A DNA stretch of 64,000 nt from Mercurialis annua (lineage: Eukaryota > Streptophyta > Magnoliopsida > Malpighiales > Euphorbiaceae). Positions 13,216 to 23,589 of this stretch are shown here, one piece after another. Both the position numbers and the translations under genes were made by a program. The stretch is from contig NC_065573.1 in NCBI RefSeq assembly GCF_937616625.2, positions 17,065,001 to 17,129,000 on the forward strand, given 5' to 3'. Every line of letters starts with the position of its first letter. Position 1 is the first letter of the stretch. The notes under the pieces are model-generated. The model made no database searches, had not been told where the DNA came from, and saw nothing but the letters and a program-made list of their open reading frames with translations.

Positions 13216-14277
13216 AATTATGACATGTTCGAGGGGCATTAGTATAATTTGCTCAAAATTAAATTTTAATAGTTTTAGAGGTATTTTTGATTTTTAGAAT
13301 TTTAGAATTTTTTGATGAGCTAACAGGCGATGTTGAGGTGTATAATTTTTTTAAGTGACAGCTCATCAAAGTTAACGATGTTAACTTTCTTTTGGACGAA
13401 AGGGATTTCTTGAACGTCATTATAAAGTTTAGGTTTTTTTTGAGCGTTTTAAAAGATTAAGGGTTTTTTGTAAGAGTCCTAAAGTCGGGTCCATGTGTAA
13501 TTATTAGCCTTCAGGCTTCAGTTATAAAAAAATAACAAAAAATTACAATAGTAGTGTCTCAACTGTTTAAAATCTTCTATTTAAGTATCTATACTTTTAT
13601 CTTGTTTATTTAAGTGTTTGAACTTGTTTATTTTACATCAAACTAGTGTTTGTAACTTACTATAACGGCTTTTGCAAGTTAAACAAAAATGTATATATGA
13701 ATTTATTTTCAATTTTTATAAATTATATTTTAAAAGTTAATTAAAATTATTTTATGTTAAAATTATATTCATAATATTTTGATTTTATTTATTTTTTTAA
13801 TAAATACTATACAGTAATTTTTTAAAATTAAAAATTAAACTAAAATTAAAAAATAATCTGCATAATTATGTAAATTACATTTTTATACAATTACCAAGCG
13901 ATCATTTCGATAAAAGAAATACATTATAGTTTTTTAGCGACTTCATGAGTGATCTAATTCAATAAGAATAGTATAATGTATTTCTTTTGTCCGAACAGTC
14001 GCTATAAGCATACAAATTCACATAATTATTCTTATTAATATTTTAAATAAAATAATTGTAAATTATATAAATTATTTAATTACGATCGAGTCTTTTGGCT
14101 CATGACGATGATAATGATAACGACGATATCTTCGATGAAGAATACTATTAGAGACCCACACTTGCATTTCATTTATTTAAATCAAAATTGTATATTTTTT
14201 GCCAAAATTGATTTGTATAGATGTGTTTATGTGATTCTTTCTAGCAATAATTTGTATTTTGTCCTTACTTTTATGAC
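13216..14277. other. AT-rich intergenic stretch, with one small hairpin
   Basis: No gene or RNA recognised. The only clear structure is an inverted repeat at about 13913-13985, where AAAAGAAATACATTATA pairs with TATAATGTATTTCTTTT, giving arms of 17 bp around a ~40-bp loop. It could be a tiny MITE or fold-back. Confidence 0.5.
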
Positions 14278-14624
14278 CAAAGGGTCAACGCGCTCCCTAA
14301 ACTTGTGTTACGGGGTCAACTAACCCAATATATACTTTTTTGAGCAAATAACCCCCAAACTCTTCATTTCCGGGTCAAGTAACCCCATAATTGTATTTTT
14401 AAAACGCGTAAAATACAAATCGGAGGTGAGGGATGCAAAAAAGTAATTAGATACTTCCCTAATTGTTGCGATAAAATTACCCTAAATCTGTTTTTTAAAA
14501 TAAAAATATAAATTATGGGGTTATTTGATCCAAAAATTAAGAGTTTTGGAGTTAGTTGCTTAAAAAGTATAAATTAAGCTAGATGATCCCGTGTCACAAG
14601 TTCAGGGGGCGCGTTGACCCTTTG
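14278..14624. mobile_element. Fold-back MITE, about 347 bp
   Basis: The left end CAAAGGGTCAACGCGCTCCC pairs with the right end GCGCGTTGACCCTTTG. Inner blocks also pair: AAACTTGTGTTACGGG with CCCGTGTCACAAGTT, and the CCCCATAATT stretch with AATTATGGGG. Nearly the whole element can therefore fold into one hairpin. No coding capacity. The superfamily is not clear, as no target duplication is obvious. Confidence 0.75.
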
Positions 14625-15690
14625 TTGTTACTTTTATTATTAATGAAAGATTGCTTTATGTTTCTATTATTTGTAATAAATCAAAGTGCTTTGTATTTTT
14701 TTTACTTTGTCAAATTGTTTTTGGTATTTTTTTTGTTTGACATGCCTTTTAACTCTTTTTGTTTTTGACAAAAAAAATATTTACCTTTAATTTAAAATTC
14801 TTTTAAAATTACAAATTTTACTAAATGCCTAAATTTTAAAAATTTCTTTACTTTATATCATTAAATTATGTTTTGATTTTTAGTACATAAAGTGAAGCGG
14901 AGTTAAAGTTCATTTGAATTCCATTTAACTCAGCTATTTAAATAAATTGATTGTCAAAATTTAAAAAAAAAGGAGATTGTTGGACCAAATTCCTTTTGAT
15001 CCCTAATTTTAACTGCGATTATTAATTTAAAAGTTATAATATTGTTTATTATTGTGTAGAAACCTACCAAAACCATCGTGGATCGATTCAGAGTCTTCTA
15101 ACGAGAATTGAAATCTTGATTTTGGAGAAACAACAAGGTTTTTTTGCCCGTGATACATGGATGTCGCGGGCGCGAAGCTTGCGCGTGACTATTCTGGCTC
15201 ACGGGCGTGAATCCAAGGCTTACACTTGGGTGTCACGCCCGTGTGAGCGGAACAGGGTTCAGACATATTTATCTTTATGTTTATTTTTAGTGGTTTTTTT
15301 TTTGAATAAGAGATTGAATCTCATTAGGATTAGGACTCTTAATTAGAGTTTTTTCCCCTATAAATAGCTAGGTTTATTTATTATTTTTCATCAACACATC
15401 ATTAATCTAAAACCAAAACTCATATTTTTCATCCTCAATCTCCTGATTGAATCTTAATTTAGTTGTAAAATTGACATTAATCTCGTTTGAATCTCCGGAT
15501 TTTCAGATTAATACTAGTAGTTTTATTGAACGTTCGATAACGTCCTTCACAATTTGGGTTATGTCATTCAGATTCGGGGTACGTCATTCGAGTTTGAGTT
15601 ACGTCATTCGAATCTTGTTTACCTCATTCGAAATCAAACCGGTTAGAGCACCGTTATTTAATGTTATCCATTTATAAATTAAAAGGTTCG
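14625..15690 (+). mobile_element. Probable degenerate LTR-type sequence with a TATA box
   Basis: A CCCTATAAATAGC TATA-like motif (about 15356-15368) follows a GC-richer block with repeated CGGGCGTG / CACGCCCGTG motifs (15150-15245). This is the usual make-up of plant LTR U3/R regions. At 15555-15632 four imperfect 20-odd-bp units built on ACGTCATTCGA occur in tandem. No primer binding site, gag or pol follows, so at most this is a solo LTR. Borders are not determined. Confidence 0.35.
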
Positions 15691-16230
15691 AGCGTTAGTG
15701 TGAAAACCTCGCAGACACAATCAAAAATAAATAATACATTTCAAAAAGAAGAGAGAAGAAAGAAAGTCCACTTAAAATGAAATTGTTAATTGGAGAGAAA
15801 AATGAGTCGCTCACGTGTTTGACCTATTTTGATTCATATTTTAGGACTGACGTCATGCGTGACGTGCCACGTTTTAATTGGAAAGGCAGTTTTACAATTT
15901 TTCCTATTTATTTTTGTGGTGCTGTAAATTTGCGAGGTTGTAGCATGTTTTATGTAAATATAAGCATTTTTGGACAATTATGTTGTTTTTTTTTAAATTA
16001 TTGTTTGATGTTTTTATTGGTCGCTACTTTTTTTAAAACAATTAATAGAAAGTAGAGCAAATTTTTTTAGAGGCATTTTTTACACTACACTATTTCTTAT
16101 TTTATTTACAACTTTACATTGTTCTTTTATCCTTACTTTTCCTATCTTTTTTTTAACCAAAAATACCTTTGTTTTTAATTTCACAAAATAGCTTTTTTCA
16201 CTTTTTACTAATTTAATTTTTTTATCGATT
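15691..16230. other. AT-rich intergenic, nothing recognised
   Basis: Only short reading frames without recognisable domains. Poly-T tracts dominate the right half. Confidence 0.4.
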
Positions 16231-16239
16231 TTTTTTCTG

Positions 16240-16575
16240 GTGTTTTTTTTATACTTATCGTGTTTTTAGTGTAACTATATAGTGTATTTATAGTGTTTGT
16301 ATTGTATTTTTTTAGTGTAAATATGGTGTACATATATTGTAATTATGGTGTTTTTGTTGTGTAATTATAGTGTATATATAGTATATCTATGGTGTATTTG
16401 TAGTGTTTTTATGGTGTATGTCATAAAAACACTGCAAATACACCATAAACACTGCAAATACACCATAGATATATTAGAAAAACGACAGAAATACACCAAA
16501 GAAATATAAATACACCGAAAAATACTATAAATACACAAAAAATATGTTATAACGTAAATACATTATAAAAGCACT
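16240..16575. repeat. Array of degenerate GGTGTATTT / AATACACC motifs with central hairpin
   Basis: The left half repeats forms of ATGGTGTATTT and TAGTGTTTTT. The right half carries the reverse complements (AAAACACTGCAAATACACC). Around 16388-16446 a TATGGTGTATTTGTAGTG arm pairs with CACTGCAAATACACCATA at one mismatch. A purine-rich tract (GAACGAAAGAGA type) follows at 16795-17030, as in the Mutator-like elements further on. This is likely the interior of a non-autonomous transposon, but I could not fix its ends. Confidence 0.6.
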
Positions 16576-17072
16576 GCAAATACTCCATAAATCATTTCGT
16601 TCTTTATAAAATAAGTAGTATTACAATAAATAAAGAAATCTATGAATAAGAGAGATAAAATAATTATACGAATAATAGAAGAATTTTATAAACAAACAAA
16701 TCGTAGATCTAAAATAATTTATTTACAAATAAATCATCACAAAAAATCTAAAAAATTATAAAAAAACTAAAAATAATGTTGAGAAATCAATAGCGCGAAC
16801 GAAAGAGACTAACAGAAAAACGCGAATGAAAGAGAACCGAAGAGGCGAACAGAAAAGCGACCTGAAGAGATGAGAAATTCACCGAAACAGACGAACGGAA
16901 AGAGAACGAAAGAAATAAACGAAAAAATAACCGGAAAAAACAAATGGAAAAGTAAATGGAAAAAAAGAAGAAAAGAATATAACATTTTGAGGGAAGGCGA
17001 GAGAAGGGAGAGAAAAGAGAATGAGCTATGCAAAATTTTAAACTAAAATGAAATAAAACTTTATATATAGTA

Positions 17073-17332
17073 CTCCATCCGTCCCACTTAATAAGGGACA
17101 TATCTTTTTGCACATAAATTAAAAAAAATAAAATTACTCTTAACTTTTCTTATTTTACCCCTAATAATTATTATTTTATAGTTTGTGTGTAGAGTATTGT
17201 CTTTAATTATAGAAAGAGAAAATGAGGATATAAGAGAGAATTTCTTATAAATGGCACAAAAATCATGATTTGGCCTTTTTATATGGAACAAAAAAATTGA
17301 GATATGTTTCCTTTTTAACGGGACGGAAGAAG
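17073..17332. mobile_element. Stowaway-type MITE, 260 bp
   Basis: Ends CTCCATCCGTCCC and GGGACGGAAGAAG lie between TA dinucleotides (17071-17072 and 17333-17334). The subterminal ACTTAATAAGGGACATAT block is mirrored near the right end. It has inserted into the repeat-array region. Confidence 0.88.
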
Positions 17333-17344
17333 TACGATATTTTA

Positions 17345-18005
17345 TAACATACACCATAAAAATATTTATTACCTTTTGAAACTGTAATTGAAACTGTTTT
17401 TTAAAACGGTTTCAAATTATTTTTGGAGTATTTTTATTAGTATATAGTGGGTATTATGGAATGATGGTATAAAAGGTAATAAATATTTATTACCTTTTGA
17501 AACTGTAATTGAAACTGTAAAAATATAAAAAATACAGTTTTTGAAACTGTAATTGAAAAGGTAATAAATAAACTGTAAAAATATAAAAAATACACCATAA
17601 ACACTGAAATTGAAGTATTTTTGAAAAGGTAATAAATATTTATTACCTTTTGAAACTGTAATTGAAACTGTAATTGAAACTGTTTTTTAAAACGGTTTCA
17701 AATTATTTTTTAAAAAACGGTTATAAACCGTTTGAAACTCAATTAAAAACCGTCTTTGAAACGGTTTATAAATGTTTCAAATTTTATTTTATTTTCTGAA
17801 ACCGTTTGAAACTATTAGAAACTGTATATAAAATATTTTGTAAAATAGTTTCAACTTATTTTTTAAAAAACAGTTATAAACCGTTTGAAACCCAAACTGT
17901 CTTTGAAACTCTGTTAGAAATTGTATTTGAAACGTTTTGTAAAACAATTTCAAATTGTGTTTTTTGAAACTGTTTGCAACTGTTTGAAACTGTGGAGTAA
18001 AAAAA
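17345..18005. repeat. Array of TTTGAAACTGT motifs, both orientations
   Basis: Dozens of copies of TTTGAAACTGT, AAACGGTTTCAAA and related forms are spaced irregularly by 10-30 bp over about 650 bp. Longer direct repeats such as TATTTATTACCTTTTGAAAC occur three times (near 17363, 17486 and 17637). This is not a regular satellite, since unit length varies. No coding potential. Confidence 0.75.
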
Positions 18006-18600
18006 TAAACTGCAAAGTAAAAAAATATATTTAAATTTTTAGGTACGTTAATAAATTTTCAGTTTTGAGGTATTTTTGACAAATATTTATAGTTTTTGAG
18101 GTATTTTTGTAAATCACCCTTAATGATTTATAAAAATCAAAAAAGCCCCTTAATTGACTGTAGCTTACAAACAACTCATCAAAAAATTTATTTTTTTGTG
18201 CCATAATAAACAGTACGCAAATTTACCTAATAGAATTTCATGTTTCTATTCAAGATATACATTTCCTAACTATTAACATCATAATACTCTTGGGATATTT
18301 TGATAGTTTAATGCTCAACTATTTTGTATCATCATTACGGGACAAGCAAAATAGTTGTTTTTTTATATTTATTGTGATTGTGACAAGCAAATTCTTTTAA
18401 TGTAAATCATATTTTCTATCAAAATTCTTACATTATAATTATTTATTTCTATAGAATTCAAAAAAAAAAATTATTTATTTCTATTTTAATATTTAATAAA
18501 TTAGTCATTATAATAATATAGATCTTAAATTAAAAAACATAAATTTTAGAATAAGGAAAAAAAGATACTAACATAATCTTAACATTTACCTTAAAAATAA
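18006..18600. other. AT-rich intergenic, nothing recognised
   Basis: Poly-A/T tracts and short frames only, between the motif array and the fold-back repeat. Confidence 0.4.
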
Positions 18601-18601
18601 G

Positions 18602-18713
18602 TAAAACACCCAAAGTTTTAAAATTTCTCAATTATGCCCCTCTATGAAACGGAGGGACCGTTGAAAGAGCGGTTCATTGAGACATTTTAAAAACTTTAAG
18701 GTGTATTTCGGAC
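18602..18713. repeat. Small fold-back repeat (~110 bp)
   Basis: AAAACACCCAAAGTTTTAAA at the left pairs imperfectly with the right end, read on the other strand as ATACACCTTAAAGTTTTTAA. Inner TCTCA/TGAGA also pair. Probably a MITE fragment. Confidence 0.5.
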
Positions 18714-18887
18714 AAAAAGTTCAAAAGGATGATTTAAACTTTTTCCTTCTGTAAATCAGAGAACCTTTTACAATTTTCTTGTAAGCATCATATATCATGA
18801 TAACTCATTCAAGCTCTGAACTGACAAAATTTTGACAGGATACTTCCGATTCTCTTCTAAGATAATATCACAGCAAACACATTGAGG

Positions 18888-19020
18888 GCCAATGTGGGCC
18901 TAGCTTGGTTGGCTAAGGCACCTCTAAGTGCATTAAGAGATTGTGGGTTTGAATCACGTTTCCGTAACTAACAAACTAACAATTGACACTCGAAAGAGTC
19001 GACCATCTTTGACAAAAAAA
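18888..19020 (+). mobile_element. tRNA-derived SINE just 3' of the PrfB3-like gene
   Basis: The head resembles a tRNA with a pol III box A (TAGCTTGGTTGGCTAAGG, near 18900) and box B (GGTTTGAATCA, near 18949), spaced about 40 bp apart. The tail runs into an A-rich end (GACAAAAAAAACAC). The acceptor and anticodon stems do not close, so it is not a tRNA gene. A possible target duplication around AAACACA is too short to be sure. Confidence 0.65.
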
Positions 19021-19060
19021 ACACACAGAGGAAAAACAATAATATATAACAATTGCCTAT

Positions 19061-20124
19061 TCAGTTTGTACATCTACTTTTAATATGAGCTCTAATAAGA
19101 GCTTCAATATTTCCATCCAAAATAGAGTTTAAGTCGGGCAATTGGATGCCCGTTTTTACATCTTGTACTAACTTGTAAGGATGAGAAATATACCTCCTGA
19201 TTTCTTTATGGCACGCTTCTAAATCGGAATCTTTGCTCATATCGGAATTCTTTTCCTCTTCCGCAATCACGAGGAGTTTAGCTTTTAATCGGTTAAGAGC
19301 CTTTATCTTATTCGCCAAGTAACTTCTCTCACCTGCAAATTACAACATTCATTTCTACACTTCCTTGCAAGTAACTAATAACACACAGAAGTTGCAGAAT
19401 AGTATAACTAAGACACCTAAGCTGCCTAGAGTTATGAACTAGTAGGAAGTTTGTAAATTTTGCATGGAGTAAACTGCATTATAATTAGGATATTGGTACA
19501 TAATATTGTACCTGAGGATTGCACCGTTATGCCGGTAGGAATATGCTGAATGCACACTGTTGGTTTTGTTGGGGTCTTCTCCTTGCTAAGCAAAGGGGGT
19601 GAGATGATTAACTCATCGTCCTTGATTTTCAGGTCATACATTCTTCCGAGGAAAAGAGGAATTACATCCACACATGCTGAGCTTACCTGTACATTTTCCA
19701 ATTTTAAGTGAAAGATGGTTGCAGTTTACATACTATTCTTTATATTACAGTGGTGATATATCCAAATCTCTCTCTCCAAATGTTAACAACATGCATCAAG
19801 AGGTACCAAAGTTTCGTTAATCAGTGTACAAGCAAGTGCGTTCGATATGCAGTTCAGAGCAAGATAATCAATCTGCAACTACCTAGCAGTAAACTATGTA
19901 AAATGATAAAACTCGGTCGAAAAAGTTCATATAGGGATGAGTTCAATCACTGTCTTCCCATAAACTTATGGTCTGATAGCATCTTAATGTGCTGTTTTTA
20001 TAGGAATGTTATGAAGCTGCTAATCCAACTTAGATTTTGGTGACCATGGATTAGTCTTGTAACATGTTAACTTTATAAAATCGAGATTGCTGAGCCAGTA
20101 CCTGAGCATTGCTTGTAAAACTCT

Positions 20125-20207
<83 letters not shown>

Positions 20208-22594
20208 ATTTATTCTTGTAAAATATGCAATTTCAAGGTTTCCGTATCAGCGTTTCCTTTTTCGTGCAGCCTAGACTGTAAATAGAGGATTTGGTTTATA
20301 ACTCTACTTCACAAAGGACAAACATTGCAAGGTTAAAATCGAACAAGTCAACGATATTGGTAAACATATTCTGGTAATTAGAATATCCAAACATATTTTT
20401 TGAAGAAATACATTACATGCTTTAGTCTACGGTTGCAAACATGTCTAAGAGATCGGTCTAAATAGATTACCTCATTGTAAGCAGAACCACTCTGCAAATT
20501 TATCATGTTATGAATACCCTTCTCTCCTGAAAGATAGCCATAAGCACACTCAAATTCAAACTCAACAGTCGCCAACTTGATACCATCGTAATTAGATATA
20601 GAAGGATGCTTCTCAACTAGCCTGCTTCTGCAACCTAGCTTTTTGGCCCATTTGACATACATGTTCAGAAGATCTTTTGCCCACATCTAAATACGAAAAA
20701 TGATGCTACCATGTTAGTCAAAGACAGTAACTGGACTTAAATTACATGTTATTTACACTCAATCAAACCTACTTAAGTTACATGTTATTCTAACATTTTT
20801 GTCCTGTTTTGCCAACTGCAGATAATATTATCAAACCTCCGGTTTAAGACTATTGGATTCAGCTTTAATTATCAAACATTGATGGATATATAGCTTGAAA
20901 GTTGAAGACCATTATAATTCATCTTAAGGAGAAAGATATTTCAAACATTTTTATCGCGTATGGTAAGTTCAAAGAATATGATCAAACCTCAGCTTTAAGG
21001 CTTTCGGATCCAGCTTTAATAATCAAAGACGCTCCCTCAGTGTCATATGGCCCCTTAAGAAGATTCACCATCTCATACTGACCCCATATTTTGTTTACAG
21101 CTAAAGATGCACTATAAGCTTGCTTAAGAAGTGAGTAATTGATGCCTTCCACATCTGCCAACTGTGAAATCAGCTTTGCCTCTTCAGCCTATATAAATAT
21201 ATAAAACTCATCACAATCTACACTGTACGTCAAGCAATCTGGGAATGAAATAATCAACAAAACATAATTGAAATATATGTCTTTTGATCGATGTTTATGA
21301 AGACGATCTAAGTCAGATTAAGAAGTTGGTATAAGTAAGATACACAAGTATGCATGTAGCATTCAACATATATGTATGCACGCGTAACCAAAACAATTAG
21401 GCTCAATCAATTGGCCATCAAAGCAGGCTCAGGTCTCTCCAAGGCATTGAGTGCTGCAAACCTGTTAATGGGACGGACTTGGACGGGTTCAGACAAGGGC
21501 AAACTGGGCATGACTCTTTCAAATGCAAGTCCAAATCCTCAGATTTGACGGCTCATCCAGCCATTTATAACTGTCCTAAATGTTTTCTCCAATAATATTT
21601 TGTATGTAGTTCATTATAAGTTTATAACTAATGTCAATCACTTCACCTTATACTTTAGGTCTTTAAGAGCATCAACAGCTTTTGCACTATGAGCCAGTTT
21701 ACCAAGAATTTCACTAGATTTGACAAGGTCATCCCAAAGGTCACTCTCACGCATCACTTCTTCTTGCCTGATCCATCTAGCTTCCTCAAGATCCAGCGCT
21801 GGCCGTGCTGAGTTCTCAGCCCGAAGAACAGCATCTTCAATCTTCTTTTTCAAAGAAAACAAACCTAAGCAAATTGAGCACAATTCCAATGTGAAGTTAA
21901 ATGCTGCAAACTTGGGATGCAGTAAAACCTACAACTAATGTTGTCAAATCCATAATTTTCAATTAGTTTATTCACCTCTTACAAATAACAAAAGTAGCAC
22001 ATTTGCCTAGTGTGTCCTAGCAGGGTCCATATCAGTTTCTTTTCTAATACTAATGTAACCAAATACAGCCATTTTTCGCGAGAAAGAAAGAAAATATGGT
22101 CATATGAGCAAATTAATGAAAAACGAAACAAAAATTGACTGCTTACTAAAGAACCTGCTAACCAAAATGCATTAGAATATTAGCTTCATGCAGTGTACTT
22201 TATTCGCCATGTTCAGGTCATGGAATGAAATAGCACGGAATGGAATAGCATGGACTAGAATAAGATAAATAGTCATTCCACAAAATCATAAAATAGCAAT
22301 TCCATAGAGTTGCTATTCCATAAACCAAGTCAGGGATAGGTATTCTATACGGAATAGTTAATCTATTCCGAAACTATTCCAGGAACCAAATTTGAATACC
22401 AAAAGATAGAAACATATAACTATATAAGAGTATTAACATATACCCAATTGTTTGTAGAGCTTGTGGTCATCATCCATGAATTGAGAAGCATGAATTCTGA
22501 AAAAGTGAGCTTGGTTGCTACTTCTTTTGGTAGTTAAAGATTGAAATTTTAAGCAGAGAGAAGCTGCTCTTGCTCTGCTTACAAATGCCGCCAT
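19061..22594 (-). CDS. PRFB3: PrfB3-type plastid release-factor relative (6 exons, lacks GGQ)
   Basis: Exons on minus: 22594-22444, 21864-21647, 21188-20988, 20686-20471, 19686-19512, 19332-19061. Phases agree and give about 410 residues. The N-terminus (MAAFVSRARAASLCLKF) looks like an organelle transit peptide. Then come the RF2-type helical/PCRF domain (LRAENSARPALDLEEARWIRQ, SLIIKAGSES, TVEFEFECAYGYLSGEKGIH) and the C-terminal part (VCIQHIPTGITVQSSGERSYLANKIKALNRLKAKLL, HPYKLVQDVKTG). In true RF2 an SPF tripeptide reads the stop codon and a GGQ motif releases the peptide. Here the first region reads NLQSGSAYNEV, and the span before VCIQHIPTG reads LLSKEKTPTKPT with no GGQ. This matches the Arabidopsis PrfB3 branch, which no longer terminates translation and instead stabilises plastid petB transcripts (established for that protein, inferred here). 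No frame break. Confidence 0.93.
20127..20202. repeat. (AT)n microsatellite, about 38 units
   Basis: Uninterrupted AT dinucleotides for about 76 bp within intron 4 of the PrfB3-like gene, between exons 20686-20471 and 19686-19512. Confidence 0.97.
20828..20882 (-). repeat. Diverged copy of the end of PrfB3 exon 3 inside intron 3
   Basis: ATTATCAAACCTCCGGTTTAAG with the following TTGGATTCAGCTTTAAT closely resembles the exon 3 end and splice donor at 20978-21030 (ATGATCAAACCTCAGCTTTAAG, then CGGATCCAGCTTTAAT). About 50 bp are shared, including the donor region. It looks like a decayed partial exon duplication. Confidence 0.6.
22208..22395. mobile_element. Possible MITE in PrfB3 intron 1 (GGAATAG-rich)
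   Basis: The left end TCATGGAATGAAATAGCACG and the right end (rc) TGGTTCCTGGAATAGTTTCG are related. The body is full of GGAATAG / CTATTCC motifs in both orientations. This resembles common plant MITEs with GGAATG-rich ends. Borders are approximate. Confidence 0.45.
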
Positions 22595-22804
22595 TTTCTT
22601 TATTTGTATGTTTGTTTTTACATCGCCCACATAAAATAGTACCAACAATAAGTTGAGATTATATGATGTTTTTTCAAGAAACTATCATTTAATTTTAGCC
22701 ATCAATATTCAAGAGACCATGTGGCCTAGTCCTATGCCTTTTCTTTTCTTCTTTTTGGGTGTATTTCTTTGTTCTCTGTTTTTTTTTCTTTCAAAACCAT
22801 TATC
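22595..22804 (-). promoter_or_regulatory. 5' leader and probable promoter of the PrfB3-like gene
   Basis: AT-rich DNA between the ATG and the MITE at 22814. No canonical TATA box stands out. The promoter must be short or include the MITE (inference from spacing only). Confidence 0.35.
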
Positions 22805-22813
22805 CTCAAATAA

Positions 22814-23224
22814 CGGATAATTGATTCTGAAAATCACTGAACTTTTAAGTTTTTTCATTTCAATTACTAATTTTTTTTTTCATTTTGATCACTGAACTTT
22901 TATTTTTTTCCATTTTGATATTTCAGGCCAAAAATACTTAGATGGCAGCCGGAAGTTGACATGTGACAACCGGATTTTACAAGTTTTACTTCGAAAATTT
23001 GTCATACATACATAATTTTACTTTAAAAATGAATTTTTAGATCAAAAAATGCATATATGGTAAGTTTTCAGTTTAAAAAAAATTAATTTCGGCTGCCACC
23101 TAAGCATTTTTGGCCGGAAAATACCAAAATAAAAAAAATGAAAGTTCAGTGATGAAAATGAAAAAAAATGATTTAGTGATTAAAATGAAAAACTCAAAAA
23201 TTTAGTGATTTTTAGGAAATTACC
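22814..23224. mobile_element. Fold-back Mutator-type MITE, 411 bp, 9-bp target duplication
   Basis: CTCAAATAA occurs at 22805-22813 and again at 23225-23233, directly flanking the element. Ends CGGATAATT and AATTACC extend into long inverted arms: AAAATCACTGAACTTTT pairs with the AAAATTTAGTGATTTTT region, and GGCCAAAAATACTTAGATGGCAGCCG with CGGCTGCCACCTAAGCATTTTTGGCC. It has no reading frame. It lies about 220 bp upstream of the PrfB3-like start codon. Confidence 0.8.
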
Positions 23225-23589
23225 CTCAAATAATAGTAGCAAGGTGTTACATTTTAAAGAAGATTATTGCTTAATATCTGTAAATCAAATAAATTAGTAC
23301 CCGATGATATTTGAATTAACTCAACAAATGGACAATGTTTAAGAGACTTAAACTTTTTTTTCATCGAAATCTATTTATAGACAATTCCATCGATCAAGTA
23401 TTTCCATACATATCAAGAAGTATTGAGTGTTTATAATAGCTAAGCTAGATAGGTGGTTTAAATAATTTGGCATCCATGAAATTCATATACTATTTATAAC
23501 AATTTTTTTAATGATAAAAATAAATGTTTTAAATTACGCTATTTGATACTGCCTCATTAAAGACTTTATTAAAAAAAATCAAGCGGGAT

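Noticed and set aside
16787..17113. Phe/Ser-rich minus-strand frames
   Set aside because: Antisense of the purine-rich tract following the motif array. No domain is present.
18900..18972. Possible tRNA gene
   Set aside because: Box A and box B-like words are present but the acceptor and anticodon stems do not pair. The A-rich tail fits a SINE instead.
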